Below, in pieces: positions 1 to 11,313 of a stretch of DNA of 64,000 nucleotides. Below the pieces are notes generated by a model, which worked only from the letters and a program-made list of their open reading frames with translations, had not been told where the DNA came from and ran no database searches. The number at the start of each line of letters is the position of its first letter. Within the stretch, counting starts at the first letter, position 1. The stretch is from Lanius collurio (lineage: Eukaryota; Chordata; Aves; Passeriformes; Laniidae): NCBI GenBank assembly GCA_020086605.1, contig JACBWW010000004.1, positions 12,223,632 to 12,287,631 of the forward strand, given 5' to 3'. The position numbers were made by a program, and so were the translations under genes.

Positions 1-616
1 GAGTGGCTTTGAATTGGGCTGCATTTGCCCTGGTACCCAGCATAATCTGTCTGCCGTTGCCTCAGCGGTATCAGCTGGCCCCAAAGTGGCGGTCAGCGTT
101 AGCTGGTGCTGGCTGTGTGCCCTATCATGGCATGGGAGTCTCGCAGGAGTTTGCTGAGACCGGGATCTCAGGACCCCTCCCAGGTGACCTCTTAGGTCAA
201 AGTCATCCAGGGCACTCTCAACAAGAGTAGTGGCATTGACCAGTCAAGAGATTCACTGATACTTGTAGCCAAGTGTTGACTTTGTTGCTTGCAGTTAAAA
301 GCTGTACTGCCAGTTTGTTTGCTGATCCTCCCCCAGATCTGGCATTCCTCTGATTATGTAGCCAACTGCAGTTTGTTATTATTTAGACCAAATCATGCCT
401 TGGGCAAAACTGACATCACTGCTGGGCCTCATTAGGGAAATGAAGAGCAGGGTGTAGAGAGCCAGCTGCAGGAAGTGCCACTGTTTCCCACCACTGGAAC
501 TGGGAGGCGGACGCCCCTTGCCAGGCAGGTTAGTGGGGTCTGTGGTTTCAATGTAGCCCTTTGCCAACACCCTTCAGTTACAGGAGGCATAGGGATCTCA
601 CTAGGGGGAGAGCTTT
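1..616. other. 5' flanking DNA, nothing recognised
   Basis: Unique-looking sequence of mixed composition at the left edge. No splice-bounded coding stretch, RNA gene or repeat family is recognisable. The short open frames here (up to 75 codons) show no protein signature. The last five bases before the LTR (612-616, GCTTT) are the left target duplication of the next feature. Confidence 0.5.
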
Positions 617-1153
617 TGTCCTGGTGTCAGCTGGGATAGAGTTAATTTCTTCCTAGTAGCTGGTAGAGATCTGTGTTTTGGATTTAATATGAGAGTAATA
701 TTGATAATATACTGGTATTTCAAGTGTTGCTGTGCAGTGCTTACCTAAGTCAAGGACTTTTCAGTTTCTCATGCTCTGCCAGTGAGCAGGTCCAGAAATA
801 AACTGGAAGGGAGCACGGCCAGGACAGGTGACCCAAACAGGCCAAAGGGATATTCCATGCCATCAAACATCATGCTCAGGATGGATGGAGGGAGATGGCT
901 AGCAGGGGCTGATCATTGCAGGAGTGCAGGCTGGGCATCAGTTAGCAGGTGGTGAGCAATTGTATTGTGTATCACTTGTTCATCTGTTACTATTATTGTT
1001 ATTACTATCTTTATCTTTATTTCAGTCATTAAATTGTGCTTCACTCTTGAGCTTTACCTTTTCCCACTTTTCCTTCCCATTCCAGTTGGGCCTGGGGGCA
1101 GTGAACAAGTGGCTGTGTAGGACTTAGCTGCTGGCTGGGGTTAAAACACAAGA
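617..1153 (+). mobile_element. Solo LTR, copy 1 of 3 (ERVL-like)
   Basis: The element starts with TGTCCTGGTGTCAGCTGGGA and ends in the GCTGGGGTTAAAACACA region, close to the TG...CA ends of an avian LTR. It aligns along its length with the copies at 2989 and 6959, sharing the block CAGTGCTTACCTAAGTCAAG, the block GGATATTCCAT and the GCTGGGCATCA block. GCTTT lies directly before (612-616) and directly after it (1154-1158), a 5-bp target duplication. No retroviral gene is attached, so it is a solo LTR. A 5-bp duplication points to an ERVL-type element, but the family name is my inference. This copy has lost the TATA box that copy 2 keeps. Confidence 0.8.
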
Positions 1154-1300
1154 GCTTTTATTAAGTTGACATGCGTGCTGTGTGGTGTAGGCTGCTCCTT
1201 TGCTGTCTTGTGTTTGCTTTTTTCTAATTGCCATTTAAAAGAGCAGTACTAACAGGGCAACGTGGTTTCTGTGCTTCTCTGGTAATTTCAGAATATTTGG

Positions 1301-1320
1301 ATATATATATAGATATATAT
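1301..1320. repeat. (AT)n microsatellite
   Basis: Alternating A and T with one G interruption, between GGATTT-type flanks. It is short and probably length-variable between individuals. Confidence 0.8.
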
Positions 1321-2737
1321 GGATTTAAATAAATGAAGACTAGTCACATAATTGTTCATAGATGGTAAAGTCTTTGTCTTCAAGTAGTGCAGAATTTCTC
1401 TGTCTGCAACAGTGACAGTTTGGAAGAAAGAGAGTGATTAGTGAAATCTGCAATACTTATTTCATTTGCAAACTTCCTTTGCTAGCCATTTCTCTTTTCT
1501 TGTGTTTAAATATCACCTTGATGTTGCCTTATGTCTCCTACACTTTAGCTTACTTTATATCCTACTGGACTTTAGCTATTTAATTCCTGGCTTTCCCTTT
1601 TATCTAGTTGTTCCTGACCTTTGGAGTTGATTGTGTAACCAGAGGTGCAAGTAATATTTTCCCACTGAAAATCAGACGCATCATATAAGACATTGTCTTT
1701 AAAGTCACTCTGTAGTTCGGTCTGGTTTGCTAGTTCAACCTGCAACAAGTTACTAAAGTTAACTTATAAATGGTGTGAGTAATTTATCTTATGAAAAAAA
1801 GTACTGTTTGAAGAGAGTAAATGTCTGTTCCAGCCACCACAGCAGCAAACTCCACCACTCATGCTGCTAACATCCAACCATTACTTGCCTCTTATTTCAC
1901 ACTAAACAGGATAACAAAAGCATTCTTACAAATGGACTGTTTCTAAACAGGTCAGAAGCTTTTTTGGACCAGCACCTAAGAAATGAAACTGTCTTTTAAA
2001 GAAAGACCTCTGCTTTCACTTTGGCACAAAATACAGATGTTCACGGAAGTGTCAATAAGTGCAGGCTCTGGAGATGGGCTGCTTCTCATTAAACATGCAT
2101 GTGCTATTGTCTTCTTACTTCTTTAGACCTGGCCTTCATTTTGAGGTCAGACTGAAGAATGTGATTTAAAGCTATGTATAGTGCTTTGTCACTACCTGGA
2201 ACTATTGAAGAAAAAGACTTGGCATTGGCAAAACAAATATGTAGGAGCTACATCTGCTTTAACTCTGCTAGGGGCAGTGAAAAAGAAGGTCTAAACATTT
2301 GAGTGATTTTAACAAGGAGGCAGAAGCAAGTGAAGTGTCTGTTGCATTGGTAAAAGTTTTACAGGCAGAAGTTCACAACACAGGAGGCTCCTGCTCCCTG
2401 TATTTAAAGTTTGCTTTGCCATTTGACTTGAGTGGGTTCAGTGTTGTAGTGAATAATTTATAGGCAGCATGAATGAGCTCATTAGTCACCTTTTCAGAGC
2501 TTAAGTGAGTTTTGTGGTTGTCATTACATGGGTCTTCTGTTCACAGGCACAACAGAAGGACGGCTCGGTGGCTGCCGGGTTTGTGCTGGCACAGCCCCGA
2601 CTGCTCCGTCTGCTGCTGAAACCCCAACTCTGGTGCCCAGCAGTGGTCTGATAACCTGCAGGGCTTTTTCCAGGGATAGCTTATTTCTTTTTTCTTGTAT
2701 GTGGTGTCTGGATTGATATTGTGTTGTTTTCATGTTG

Positions 2738-2863
2738 GGTGGGTTTTTGTTTGGTTTTGGTTTTTTTTTTGGTGGTGGTGGTGGTGGTGGTTTTTGTTTG
2801 GTTGGTTGGTTTGGGGTGTTTTTTTTGTTGTTGTTGTTTTTTGTTTTTTGTTGTTGTTGTGGA
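2738..2863. repeat. G/T-only low-complexity tract with (GGT)n and (GTT)n
   Basis: About 125 bases made almost only of G and T on the + strand. It includes a pure GGT run at 2771-2790 and GTT runs near 2827-2860. Its strong strand asymmetry produces spurious valine, tryptophan and phenylalanine-rich open frames. It lies 126 bp before LTR copy 2. Confidence 0.85.
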
Positions 2864-2988
2864 AAAGAATACTGAGTATTATGTGACAGGTGATGTAGAA
2901 CAAGTAAAACCCTCTATTTTATTTTATTGCATACAAGCAATAAAAATTACTTTTGTCCTCAAATGTTCTTAAAAGTTTTGTTATAACC

Positions 2989-3567
2989 TGTCTTGATTTT
3001 GGCTGTGATGGACTTAATTTTCTTACTATTAGCTGGTACAATGCTGTGTTTTGGATTTATTATGAGAATGACATTGATAACAGGCTGCTGGTTTAGTTGT
3101 TGCTGTGCAGTGCTTACCCTAAGTCAAGGGCTTTTCAGTTTCCCATGCTCTGCCAGCAAGCAGGTGCACAAGAAGCTGGGAGAGAGCACAGCCAGGACAG
3201 CTGACTGCACCTGGCCAAAGGATATTCCATATCAAAGAGCATCATGCCCAGTATATAAATTGGGGGAGCTGGCTGGGCAGGGCTGGTCACTGCAGGGGGA
3301 TGGGCTGGGCATCACTCAGCAGGTGGTGAGCAGTTGTATTGTCCATCATTTGTGTGTCCATCTTGGGATTTATTTCTCTCTCCCTCTCTCATATCTCCCT
3401 TTTCACTACTATCATTAATGTAATACTGTACTTTATTTCATTTATTAGGCTGTTCTTAACTCATAGGTTTTACCTTTTTGCCATTCTCCTTCCCATCCCA
3501 CCGGGGGGGGAGGAGTGAGTGAGCATGTGCATGGTACCTAGTTGCTGGCTGGGGTTAAACCACAACA
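2989..3567 (+). mobile_element. Solo LTR, copy 2 of 3 (ERVL-like)
   Basis: This is the most complete of the three copies. It starts with TGTCTTGATTTTGGCTG and ends with GGGGTTAAACCACAACA. It shares the internal blocks of copies 1 and 3, and contains an ORF-like stretch that is only LTR sequence. TAACC (2984-2988) precedes it and TAGCC (3568-3572) follows it, a 5-bp target duplication with one substitution. It keeps a TATATAAA box at 3252-3259, in the right place for an LTR promoter reading rightwards toward FOXN3. No retroviral internal region adjoins it. Confidence 0.82.
3252..3259 (+). promoter_or_regulatory. TATA box of LTR copy 2
   Basis: TATATAAA lies about 265 bases into the LTR. The matching place in copy 3 reads TACATAAA (near 7197) and copy 1 has lost the motif. 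If this LTR still fires, transcription would run toward FOXN3, about 7.4 kb away. Activity is not shown by the sequence. Confidence 0.45.
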
Positions 3568-6500
3568 TAGCCATAACATTTTTTTGTCCTTGAAATGCTT
3601 AGGGAAGTATTTAAATGTGCTGGAACAAGCTGAACCTAAGAAAAGGGCTCAACTACCAATGTTTGCAAGACTGCAGATGTAAAGAGAAAAACATTCCCAA
3701 GATTATTTCATAGTACTTGGCAGCTAAGGCCCACCCTGTCCTTGTGGCATCCCTGAGAGAAACCTGTGGAATGTGAAATTTGCCTGCAAAAAGTCTGTGA
3801 GGTACCAGATGCACCATACCTCCCAGATCAATACAGCTGCTCACACCTCCCAGATCAATGCAGCTGCTCACTGAAGTTACCTGTTGCCAGAAAGACTGGG
3901 GCAGTGCCAAAAGGCCTGGCAGAAATTAATGTCCCAGTGAATAAGTCAGTCCATAATAATAACACACTCTTGTCACCGTAGAGAAGCCAAAAGCTGCTTG
4001 CAGGGAAACCCACCTCAGGACATGAATGTAGCAGCCAGGGGGGTGGTTCTCTGGCCGCAGAAGTTGCTGCTGGGATGTGGGTACTTCAGCTGTGCTTTTT
4101 TTCTGTGCCAGCTTTCCTCCTTCCTCCCAAAATCTTGCTTGCCTGCTCTGCCTGATGGCTGCTCTCTGGTTCAGCCTTGGAGCCCACCTCACTTGTGGCT
4201 GTGGAGGGGAGCACAGGACAACACTGAACCTTTCTGCAGATGGTACTGACTCTTTTTAGTCCTTCCACTGCAGTTTTTCATTGCTTTTCATTCCTCACTC
4301 CCTGGCATTTTTGGTGGACTGGTCTGTAACACTAAATACCACCAAGCATAGAAGTCTGCTTATTCATTTTATGGCACTTTGTGTATTTCCCACAACCTGC
4401 ACCCTCTCAGCATCTCTTTGCAGACACACTGTAGGTCAGCACAGGCAGGCTTGTGCTGCATCCCTGCACCACCTCATACAGGCTCTCGTAGTTGTCTCTG
4501 TTATCTCAATCTGGCAATCTGCATTTGACAGGATTTCCTCCAGGAACAGTGTTCAAGAAACGTACAGGAAGAGTAGAGCCAAGTATTGAGGAGGGGAAAG
4601 GACCCTGGAATATTCTGTGCTGCAAAGAGTTGGAAATCAAGCTGGTACTCACACAAGTGTAGTTGTGGCTAGGAAATGCACCTGGCACAAGCAAATGGTC
4701 AGAGGAGAATGATTACCTTCTGGCTCATACCACTAGTGATGGTACACTAAGTTTAGTGTCAGTTACCGAGAACTTCAGTTGATGAGATGTGAACACAGAC
4801 TTCACTACCAGTGAGGTCCTGTTGCAACTTAATTTTGCATGCATAGATACACAAATAAAGGACAAATTCATAAAATTATTGATTAAATGGACCATTTATA
4901 TTCAGGAAAGCTGAGGCAGAATTTGAGATGTTGACTTGAAATAATTTTGTCTTTGTTTTAGAAATTCCACTTGGAAATGCAGTTTGAGAGCTGTATAAAA
5001 AGAATATGGTTCTCCATTTAGTTTTCCCCAGAACTTCTGATCTGTATTTGTCTGCAGTGTTAGCTGCTGCTTTTCCTCCATGCTGCTTTTGAGAACAAAA
5101 ATACAGTTGATTTCTGGTTCTGCTGATTACTTGTAAGTTTTTCATCTGCCAAGTGGTGAATACTGATGTTGAGATAATGCCAGGCCATATCTTGTGGCGT
5201 TACATCTTTGCAACAGATAGCAGAGTCTGAGCACCAAACTCCAGAAAACAGTTCTTTCATTTTTCAGCCTCTTTAAACACTGCAACTGCACCAGAAATAC
5301 TGATTTGTTTTACAGGTAATGTACCAACTGATTTAGTTAGGTGAGTTCAGAACAATATAGCCATTATAGCAGAAGACTCCACTGAAGATAGGTTTATTCC
5401 AGCAACATTTTGCTTTCCACTGACTAGACTACTAAAATAAGCTGCACTGGCAGAAGCTTCCCTTTCCCAGTATAAGCTAGGTTTGTGGTTGGGGTCCTTG
5501 AATGTTGGGTAATTACTCTGTGAAAGCATCTCTCGTATGGACCCATTTTAACAAATATATGTAGGACAAATGAGCATGCATGATGCTCTCCTCCCACCAT
5601 GCTCATGTACAGAAACACAATTGCTGGTAGCTTCTCAGCTGTATATAATTTTAGCACTAAGTATACTCACTTTCCTAGGAGCTGCAAGCAAGTATTACTA
5701 CAGTAACATCATAAACGTGCATACATTAATTTATAAAAGAGCTATTTAATAAAAAACTGTGGATTTTATTGGGAGAAATTAATTTTTTTTAGCCTGTGAA
5801 ACAGAAATGCCGTAAATAGTTTTGTTTGCTCACACTTCTGACAAAGCTTTGTATTGGAGCTCCTTTTCTCACAGATTCAGTTCTGTTTCCGTTGGGTTTC
5901 ACTTGCTGGGGAAAATGAGAACTTGAAGAGTAGTTAAATGCAAGGTTGGGAAAATGCTTTGTAAATCTGATTCCATGCTCCCGAGTGAATGAGCAAAAGA
6001 TCTGTTGGTAAGTTGGAATAAGCTGGGCCTTCACTGCATGTGCAGCTTATAGCTTAGTGCTTGGTGTGGGTGAAGAAAGGGGAGTGAGTGCATGCTTGCA
6101 AAAGCCCTGGGACAGGCAGGCAGGGTACAGCTGCACTCGGAGTAGCTGCAAAGCCAGAGCTGTTCTCTTTCAGGGCAGCAGGGCACTGTTTGTCAGCCAA
6201 TTAGGTGTGTTACCTCTGTACAGGGCAGAGACTCTGACTGTTCTGGTACTGTTACAGGAATTCAAACACGGCTGTTTCTCTGCCCCAAAAGCAGGCATAG
6301 TGCAAAAAACAAAACCAGGCTGGTCTGCTGTGGTTAAAAATAAAGAAGTGTTGATATTTCAGGAGAAGAATGCTGGGAACAGGAGTTGTGAAAGAGGAAA
6401 TGAATACACATACTGTATTCATGATTTAGTTTTTTGTAAGTTCTTGAAGGTGTCAAATGTGCTTGTGCTCTGTACAAGATCAAATCCATTGTCTCAGAGA

Positions 6501-6958
6501 AAACAGAAGACTAGAAATACCAAGACTGATGGGGACACACCAGCCATTCTGCATGGGGGAAGAACTGACACAAAGTGAGATGGTCAGTGTACAAGTGTCA
6601 GGACCTGAGCTGTGTCCCATACTGAGGGTCTGATCACAAGTGTCTGCAGCCTTGTCCACATCTCTCTTTGAAAAGTACATCAGGACCCTTTAGAATTAGG
6701 AGGGGTTTTTTGAACAGCTGCATGTCAAATTGTAAATTCTAATGAGCAAGCTTTGCTGGCAAACTTGCAGCAGACTTCAGGGAAGAAATATGACTCTGAT
6801 GTAGAGAGAATAAACATTGACAAGGACACAAGTCAATAAAGATACGGTAATTGGAGACCAAGTTAGGAAGAGGGGCTTAAACGTGGGGATAAATAGTGCA
6901 GGACTGTTGAAGTGCAGCAGGTGAGGCCAGAAGTATTTAGCAAGGTCATGTGACATGA
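3568..6958. other. Intergenic DNA between LTR copies 2 and 3
   Basis: About 3.4 kb without a gene I can support. It contains a 27-bp tandem duplication at 3818-3871. The longest open frame (6057-6578, 173 codons, +) has no recognisable domain, splice context or codon signature, and I do not call it a gene. Confidence 0.55.
3818..3871. repeat. 27-bp direct tandem duplication
   Basis: Two adjacent 27-bp units differ at one base (CAATACAG versus CAATGCAG). The unit begins ACCTCCCAGATCAAT and ends GCTGCTCAC. This is a local duplication with no coding meaning that I can see. Confidence 0.85.
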
Positions 6959-7506
6959 AGTCCTGCTTTTGACTGGGACAGTGGTGCTGTATTTTTGGAT
7001 TTAATACGAGAATTCTGTTGATATCACACTGATGTTTTAGCTGTTGCTGTGCAGTGCTTGCCCTAAGTCAAGGACTTTTCAGTTTCCTGTGCTCTGACAG
7101 TGAGCAGGTGCACAAGAAGCTGGGAGAAAGCATGGCCAGGATAGGGGACCTGAACTGGCTGAAGGGATATTCCATACCATAGAGCATCATGCCTTGTACA
7201 TAAACTTAGGGGGAGTTGGCCAGGAGGACAATCAGGGCATCAGTCAGCAGGTGGTGAGCAAATGTATTGTGCATTATTTGTTCCTCTTGGGTGTTACTCC
7301 TCTTTCTCTCTCGTATTTTTACTATCGTCATCATCTTTTATTTTGTTTGAATTATGAAACTATTCCTATCTTAACCCATGAGATGAGATAAGGGGTTTTT
7401 TTCTGTTTTTTTTTCATTCTGATTCCTCTCCTCACTGTGTGTGTGTGGTGGGGGGAAGCACGTAACTGTGTGGTATTCAGTTGCTATCTGGGGTTAAACC
7501 ATGACA
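6959..7506 (+). mobile_element. Solo LTR, copy 3 of 3 (ERVL-like)
   Basis: This is the most decayed copy. The first TG is mutated to AG, and about 30 bases near the 5' end are missing relative to copies 1 and 2. It then follows the same order of blocks (GTTGCTGTGCAGTGCTTGCC, GGATATTCCATACC, CAGCAGGTGGTGAGCAA) and ends with GGGGTTAAACCATGACA. CATGA (6954-6958) and CATGG (7507-7511) flank it, a 5-bp target duplication with one substitution. The orientation is the same as in the other two copies. Confidence 0.75.
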
Positions 7507-9879
7507 CATGGTCATAATACTAGCAAAGAAAGATGTTCTCAGCAGAGATGGAGATTGAGGGAGGAAGATGAGCCCGTGAGCCCATGACCCTTGCTGTGCT
7601 TGTGTGCTTGATGGCTTGTGGGAAATTTTTAGGGATTCCAATCTAGAGGAGGATAAGAGATAAAGGAGTGTAGGGAGATGGCTGGAAATACTCATTAAAT
7701 AAGATACTGCAACATCTGCAGTTGGTATTCTGAAATCTGAGTGGAAAGATTAGACTGTTGTATATTAGCCCACAGGGCTAAAGTGCAGCTCTGCACTGTT
7801 GGAACTTCTAATCAGCTTCAGTACGGCAAGTACTTTGGTCTTGATGTACAAACAGTTTCATCTGTCAGTGTTGCAAATCTTTTGCTAACTGAATTAGTAT
7901 TATTGCTGTCTCAGAAATGGGGAAATCAACACCCTTAATAAATTTGGTGGCTTGCCTGAGATTACAGTGAGTATTTAGTTACTTGATGGCCATATATTAG
8001 TTGTTCTGCTGCTGCTGTATTCTCTAAGCCAGCAGTAAATGTTCTTTCAATGGTGCTATGTGAGGCTGTGTACTCCTTTCTTAAATTAGTTGTATTAGAT
8101 ACTCCAGCAAAGAGTCAGAAATTTGGGATCAGTCTTCCCAAGAGGCAAGATAGTAGTGTTTACCTTGTTGTTGGTATTTTAGTGCTCTGCAAGTCAGCAG
8201 CTCCAGTTGCTGTTGAGCTCAGGGGCAAGTGGGAGCCAGCGAGAGGCTGCCCCGCACTGCTGCCTCTCATGGGGCACCAAGCAGGGTCTGCCAGCCCTCT
8301 GACCCAGTGGGCAGCCTGTCCCCCTGCTCTCCTAACCTCTGCCGCCTGCTGCTGGCCCCTGTGCTTGATCGTGCTGGCTTTTCTGTCTGCACAGCAGATG
8401 TCTCACAGTGGCCCTTCAATGCGAGCTTTAGTGTGCACTCTGGGGAAATTCCTACCTGCCATGGAAAAACCAGAAAACTCTGAAACTGATAATATTCCAC
8501 CAATATTGATGGGGAATTTAGCCAGTGATTTTGAACTGAACTGAGCTGAATAGGATGCAGACATAATATATTCAGGGTATAGTTTCCTTTGCATACTACC
8601 CTGCATCTCATGAGGCTTCCCCCTTCTCACTTCAGAAATACTTCTCATTAGCTGAATTCTTCTTGGTAGTCTTTCAAGACACTTGACTTTTACAAGTGAT
8701 AATAAATGCAATAAATCTTCTTGCTTGCCAATAAAGAGGCATGTTGATTCACTCAGAAAAACGTCTGAAGCATTTGGAGTAAATTCAGGTGGGTGGAGTT
8801 ATGACTTGATAATTTAGTTTGGGTTTGAAACCAAACGGCCGTGAGATAAGAACTGTGTAAATTAATGGTCTTGCTGACTGTTGGAGTGTAAGGGCTGGTG
8901 GAGTCACAGGGCAGGATTGCCAGTGGGTAACGATGATACTCTGCTGCCTGGTAGGTATTCTTCCCATTCTGCAATTCAGCTGCTGTTGTGTCTTCTTGAA
9001 AATATGCAAGAATGTGAAATAGCAGTTCACTGGGTAGGGGAGGGAAAGCTATCGGCAAAAGATGTCTTAGCTAGTTATGACAGGAATTTCTAGTTCCAGA
9101 GAATCAATGAAATGCTTCTTATCCTTGCACTTTTAGAATGAGGTGGTTGCCACTTTTATCTAAAACTGTGAATTTTGTGAGTGTCAAAGAGATTAAAGGA
9201 GGTAACCCATCCATTGGGAAATAATGCAGAATTCCTGAAAGGTCTTGAGGCAGCTGTCCTAACTTTTCTAAATAAAACAGCTAAAATGTTTTCATTCCTG
9301 GCTTAATGACAATTTCTGTGTCCAGGGAGGACTACAATGGGAAGGATATCTGTATTTCTGACTTAAATGATATTGTTTGTACATTTCTGCAGCACGCATT
9401 TTCTGTAGCAAATGGAAAATTCATATTAAAGTATGCGAAATCTGCAAGCCTTGTTTACTCAGAGCAGAAAATGTTTGATTTTTGTGGACCGGCTACAAAA
9501 CAATTCCATCTATTTGCTTTGCGGGTAGACAGCCATACTTTAATTCTGTGCTGCAAATCACCGAAGCTACTTGAGATCTGGCATGTAACATACAGGAGAG
9601 ACTGTATGTTCAACTAGTGCTGTCTAGACTGGGCAACTTCTTTATTTTTAAATCAAATTAGTTCCTTTCAATTAATTCAGCTGATGGCAAGGGGTTTTTA
9701 CTCAAGTTAATACTAGTTATTTCAGGGTATGATAGCAGAAGCAAAAATGCACCATTTTCCGTAATTGAGTCAAGCCTTCTTTTAAAGCAGACTTCCTTCA
9801 GGAAATGTCTTTTTTTTCCCCCGTCGTCAGTTACTGCAGATTTCTGCAACACGGTTCTTTACTGTACACCGTGAAGAAC
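7507..9879. other. Proximal 5' flank of FOXN3
   Basis: No gene is recognised. Composition is AT-rich except for a moderately GC-rich block around 8215-8420. The sequence passes into the CpG island near 9880. Confidence 0.55.
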
Positions 9880-10586
9880 GACTCTCAGCAGTGGCCGTAG
9901 TTTCACGATGCCCGGAGCCAGCCGCCGTGCGGGATCCCGCGGCTGTCGCACGGCGCGGCTCCCGCTCACACAGCGGGGCAGGTGCCTGGTGCCGGCCGGG
10001 GGACTCGTGTGCGCCGCCGGGCCGGCAGGTCCGCCCGTCCTCAGCAGGAGTTACCTTCCCACTGGGAAGGTGTTGAAAGACACCTCCCCCGCTCCTCTTG
10101 CGGGAGAGGTACAGCAGGGCTCCGCTGTGCTAAGCCGTGGGCTCCTGGGACTCGTCGGTGCCTTCCGTGTCCACCGCGGTTCAGCCGGGGTCGGCCTGGC
10201 CGGGCGGGGGGGAAAGGAGACTCGCACAAGTGGGAGAGCCGCGGCTGCCGATTCTCCGCGCATCGAGACTTCCCGAGCGCCTCCCGCCCGACCTCGGACA
10301 CCCGCCCGCCCCCGGCCAGCGCCGCCGGTCTCGCACGACCCCGACGCCGGGCGGGCGCCCTGCGGGAGGGCACGGCCGGGTCCCCGCCGGCGGCCGCCAG
10401 GAACCACCGCCCTCCCCCATCGCCGGCGGCCCTCCCTTCCGCGGCTTCTCCCGTCGCGGCTGGCCCAACCCACGTTTTCCCTCTCTCCCCTCCCTCCGTG
10501 GTCATGTGTCGCCTTTTTTGTTTGCAGTGGAAACAATTTCTCGCTCTCGGGCTCGCACCGAGGCGGACCGCTGCCCGTCGGGAGCG

Positions 10587-10611
10587 CGGGGCGGGCGTGG
10601 GGCGGGCGGGC
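10587..10611. promoter_or_regulatory. Cluster of GC boxes
   Basis: Overlapping GGGGCGGG and GGGCGGGC motifs lie about 150 bases upstream of the candidate first-exon donor. They match the consensus bound by Sp1/KLF factors. Their position would suit a core promoter of FOXN3, which is an inference from spacing. Confidence 0.55.
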
Positions 10612-10688
10612 CCCATGCAGGCGGCGGAGCCCCGTTCGCCGGGACCCCCGCGGCACCCCCGGGGCTCGGGCTGAGGCGGGGGCGCGCC

Positions 10689-10744
10689 ATGCCCGGCTCC
10701 GTCAGAGGAAACTTTGTGCCACTGCCATGAAGGGATCGCGGTGA
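10689..10744 (+). other. Two overlapping upstream open reading frames
   Basis: A 13-codon frame (ATG 10689, TGA 10728-10730) is followed by a 5-codon frame (ATG 10727, TGA 10742-10744), so the stop of the first and the start of the second share ATGA. Both end before the donor at 10763, so they would sit wholly in the leader of the spliced mRNA. Such frames often lower or condition translation of the main frame. They matter only if transcription starts upstream of 10689. Confidence 0.4.
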
Positions 10745-10763
10745 AGCCGCCGCCCCCTGCCAG
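10689..10763 (+). other. FOXN3: FOXN3 noncoding first exon (3' part)
   Basis: The sequence ends in CCCCTGCCAG followed by GTAAGTTA, a near-perfect donor, and the next good acceptor on this strand (TTACTCTCCCAG at 13361-13372) leads straight into the FOXN3 start codon. I therefore read this as the 3' end of a 5'-UTR exon. The upstream limit is unknown; the stated start is only the first upstream ATG. Other first exons may exist, including in the assembly gap. Confidence 0.55.
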
Positions 10764-10771
10764 GTAAGTTA

Positions 10772-10798
10772 TTGTTGTTGCTGTTGTTGTTGTTGTTG
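10772..10798. repeat. (TTG)n microsatellite just inside intron 1
   Basis: An imperfect TTG/GTT run with one GCT interruption, starting 8 bases after the splice donor. Length change here could affect donor context, but nothing in the sequence shows that it does. Confidence 0.8.
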
Positions 10799-10931
10799 GC
10801 GGGGGTTGCGCGGGGCGGTGCGGACCGGCCGCGGGGAGCGGCGCGGTGCAGTCCCACCCGGCTCGGCCCGGCCCGGCGCCACAACTTGGCCGGGAGTTGG
10901 TGCGCGGCCCGGCGTGCGCGCCGCCGTGACC

Positions 10932-11313
10932 NNNNNNNNNNNNNNNNNNNNNNNNNNNNNNNNNNNNNNNNNNNNNNNNNNNNNNNNNNNNNNNNNNNNN
11001 NNNNNNNNNNNNNNNNNNNNNNNNNNNNNNNNNNNNNNNNNNNNNNNNNNNNNNNNNNNNNNNNNNNNNNNNNNNNNNNNNNNNNNNNNNNNNNNNNNNN
11101 NNNNNNNNNNNNNNNNNNNNNNNNNNNNNNNNNNNNNNNNNNNNNNNNNNNNNNNNNNNNNNNNNNNNNNNNNNNNNNNNNNNNNNNNNNNNNNNNNNNN
11201 NNNNNNNNNNNNNNNNNNNNNNNNNNNNNNNNNNNNNNNNNNNNNNNNNNNNNNNNNNNNNNNNNNNNNNNNNNNNNNNNNNNNNNNNNNNNNNNNNNNN
11301 NNNNNNNNNNNNN
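10932..11313. other. Assembly gap (382 N)
   Basis: A run of undetermined bases inside the CpG island. The flanks are extremely GC-rich, which commonly causes sequencing dropout. The real length may differ, and promoter or exon sequence could be hidden here. Confidence 0.99.

Larger units (their letters stand above)
1154..2988. other. Intergenic DNA between LTR copies 1 and 2
   Basis: AT-rich flanking sequence with no recognisable gene. It contains an AT microsatellite (1301-1320) and a G/T-only simple repeat (2738-2863), listed separately. The open frames over 2695-2972 are produced by the simple repeat. Confidence 0.6.

Noticed and set aside
6057..6578. 173-codon plus-strand open frame upstream of FOXN3
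   Set aside because: No recognisable domain, no splice signals that fit, and it is single and isolated. Probably chance.
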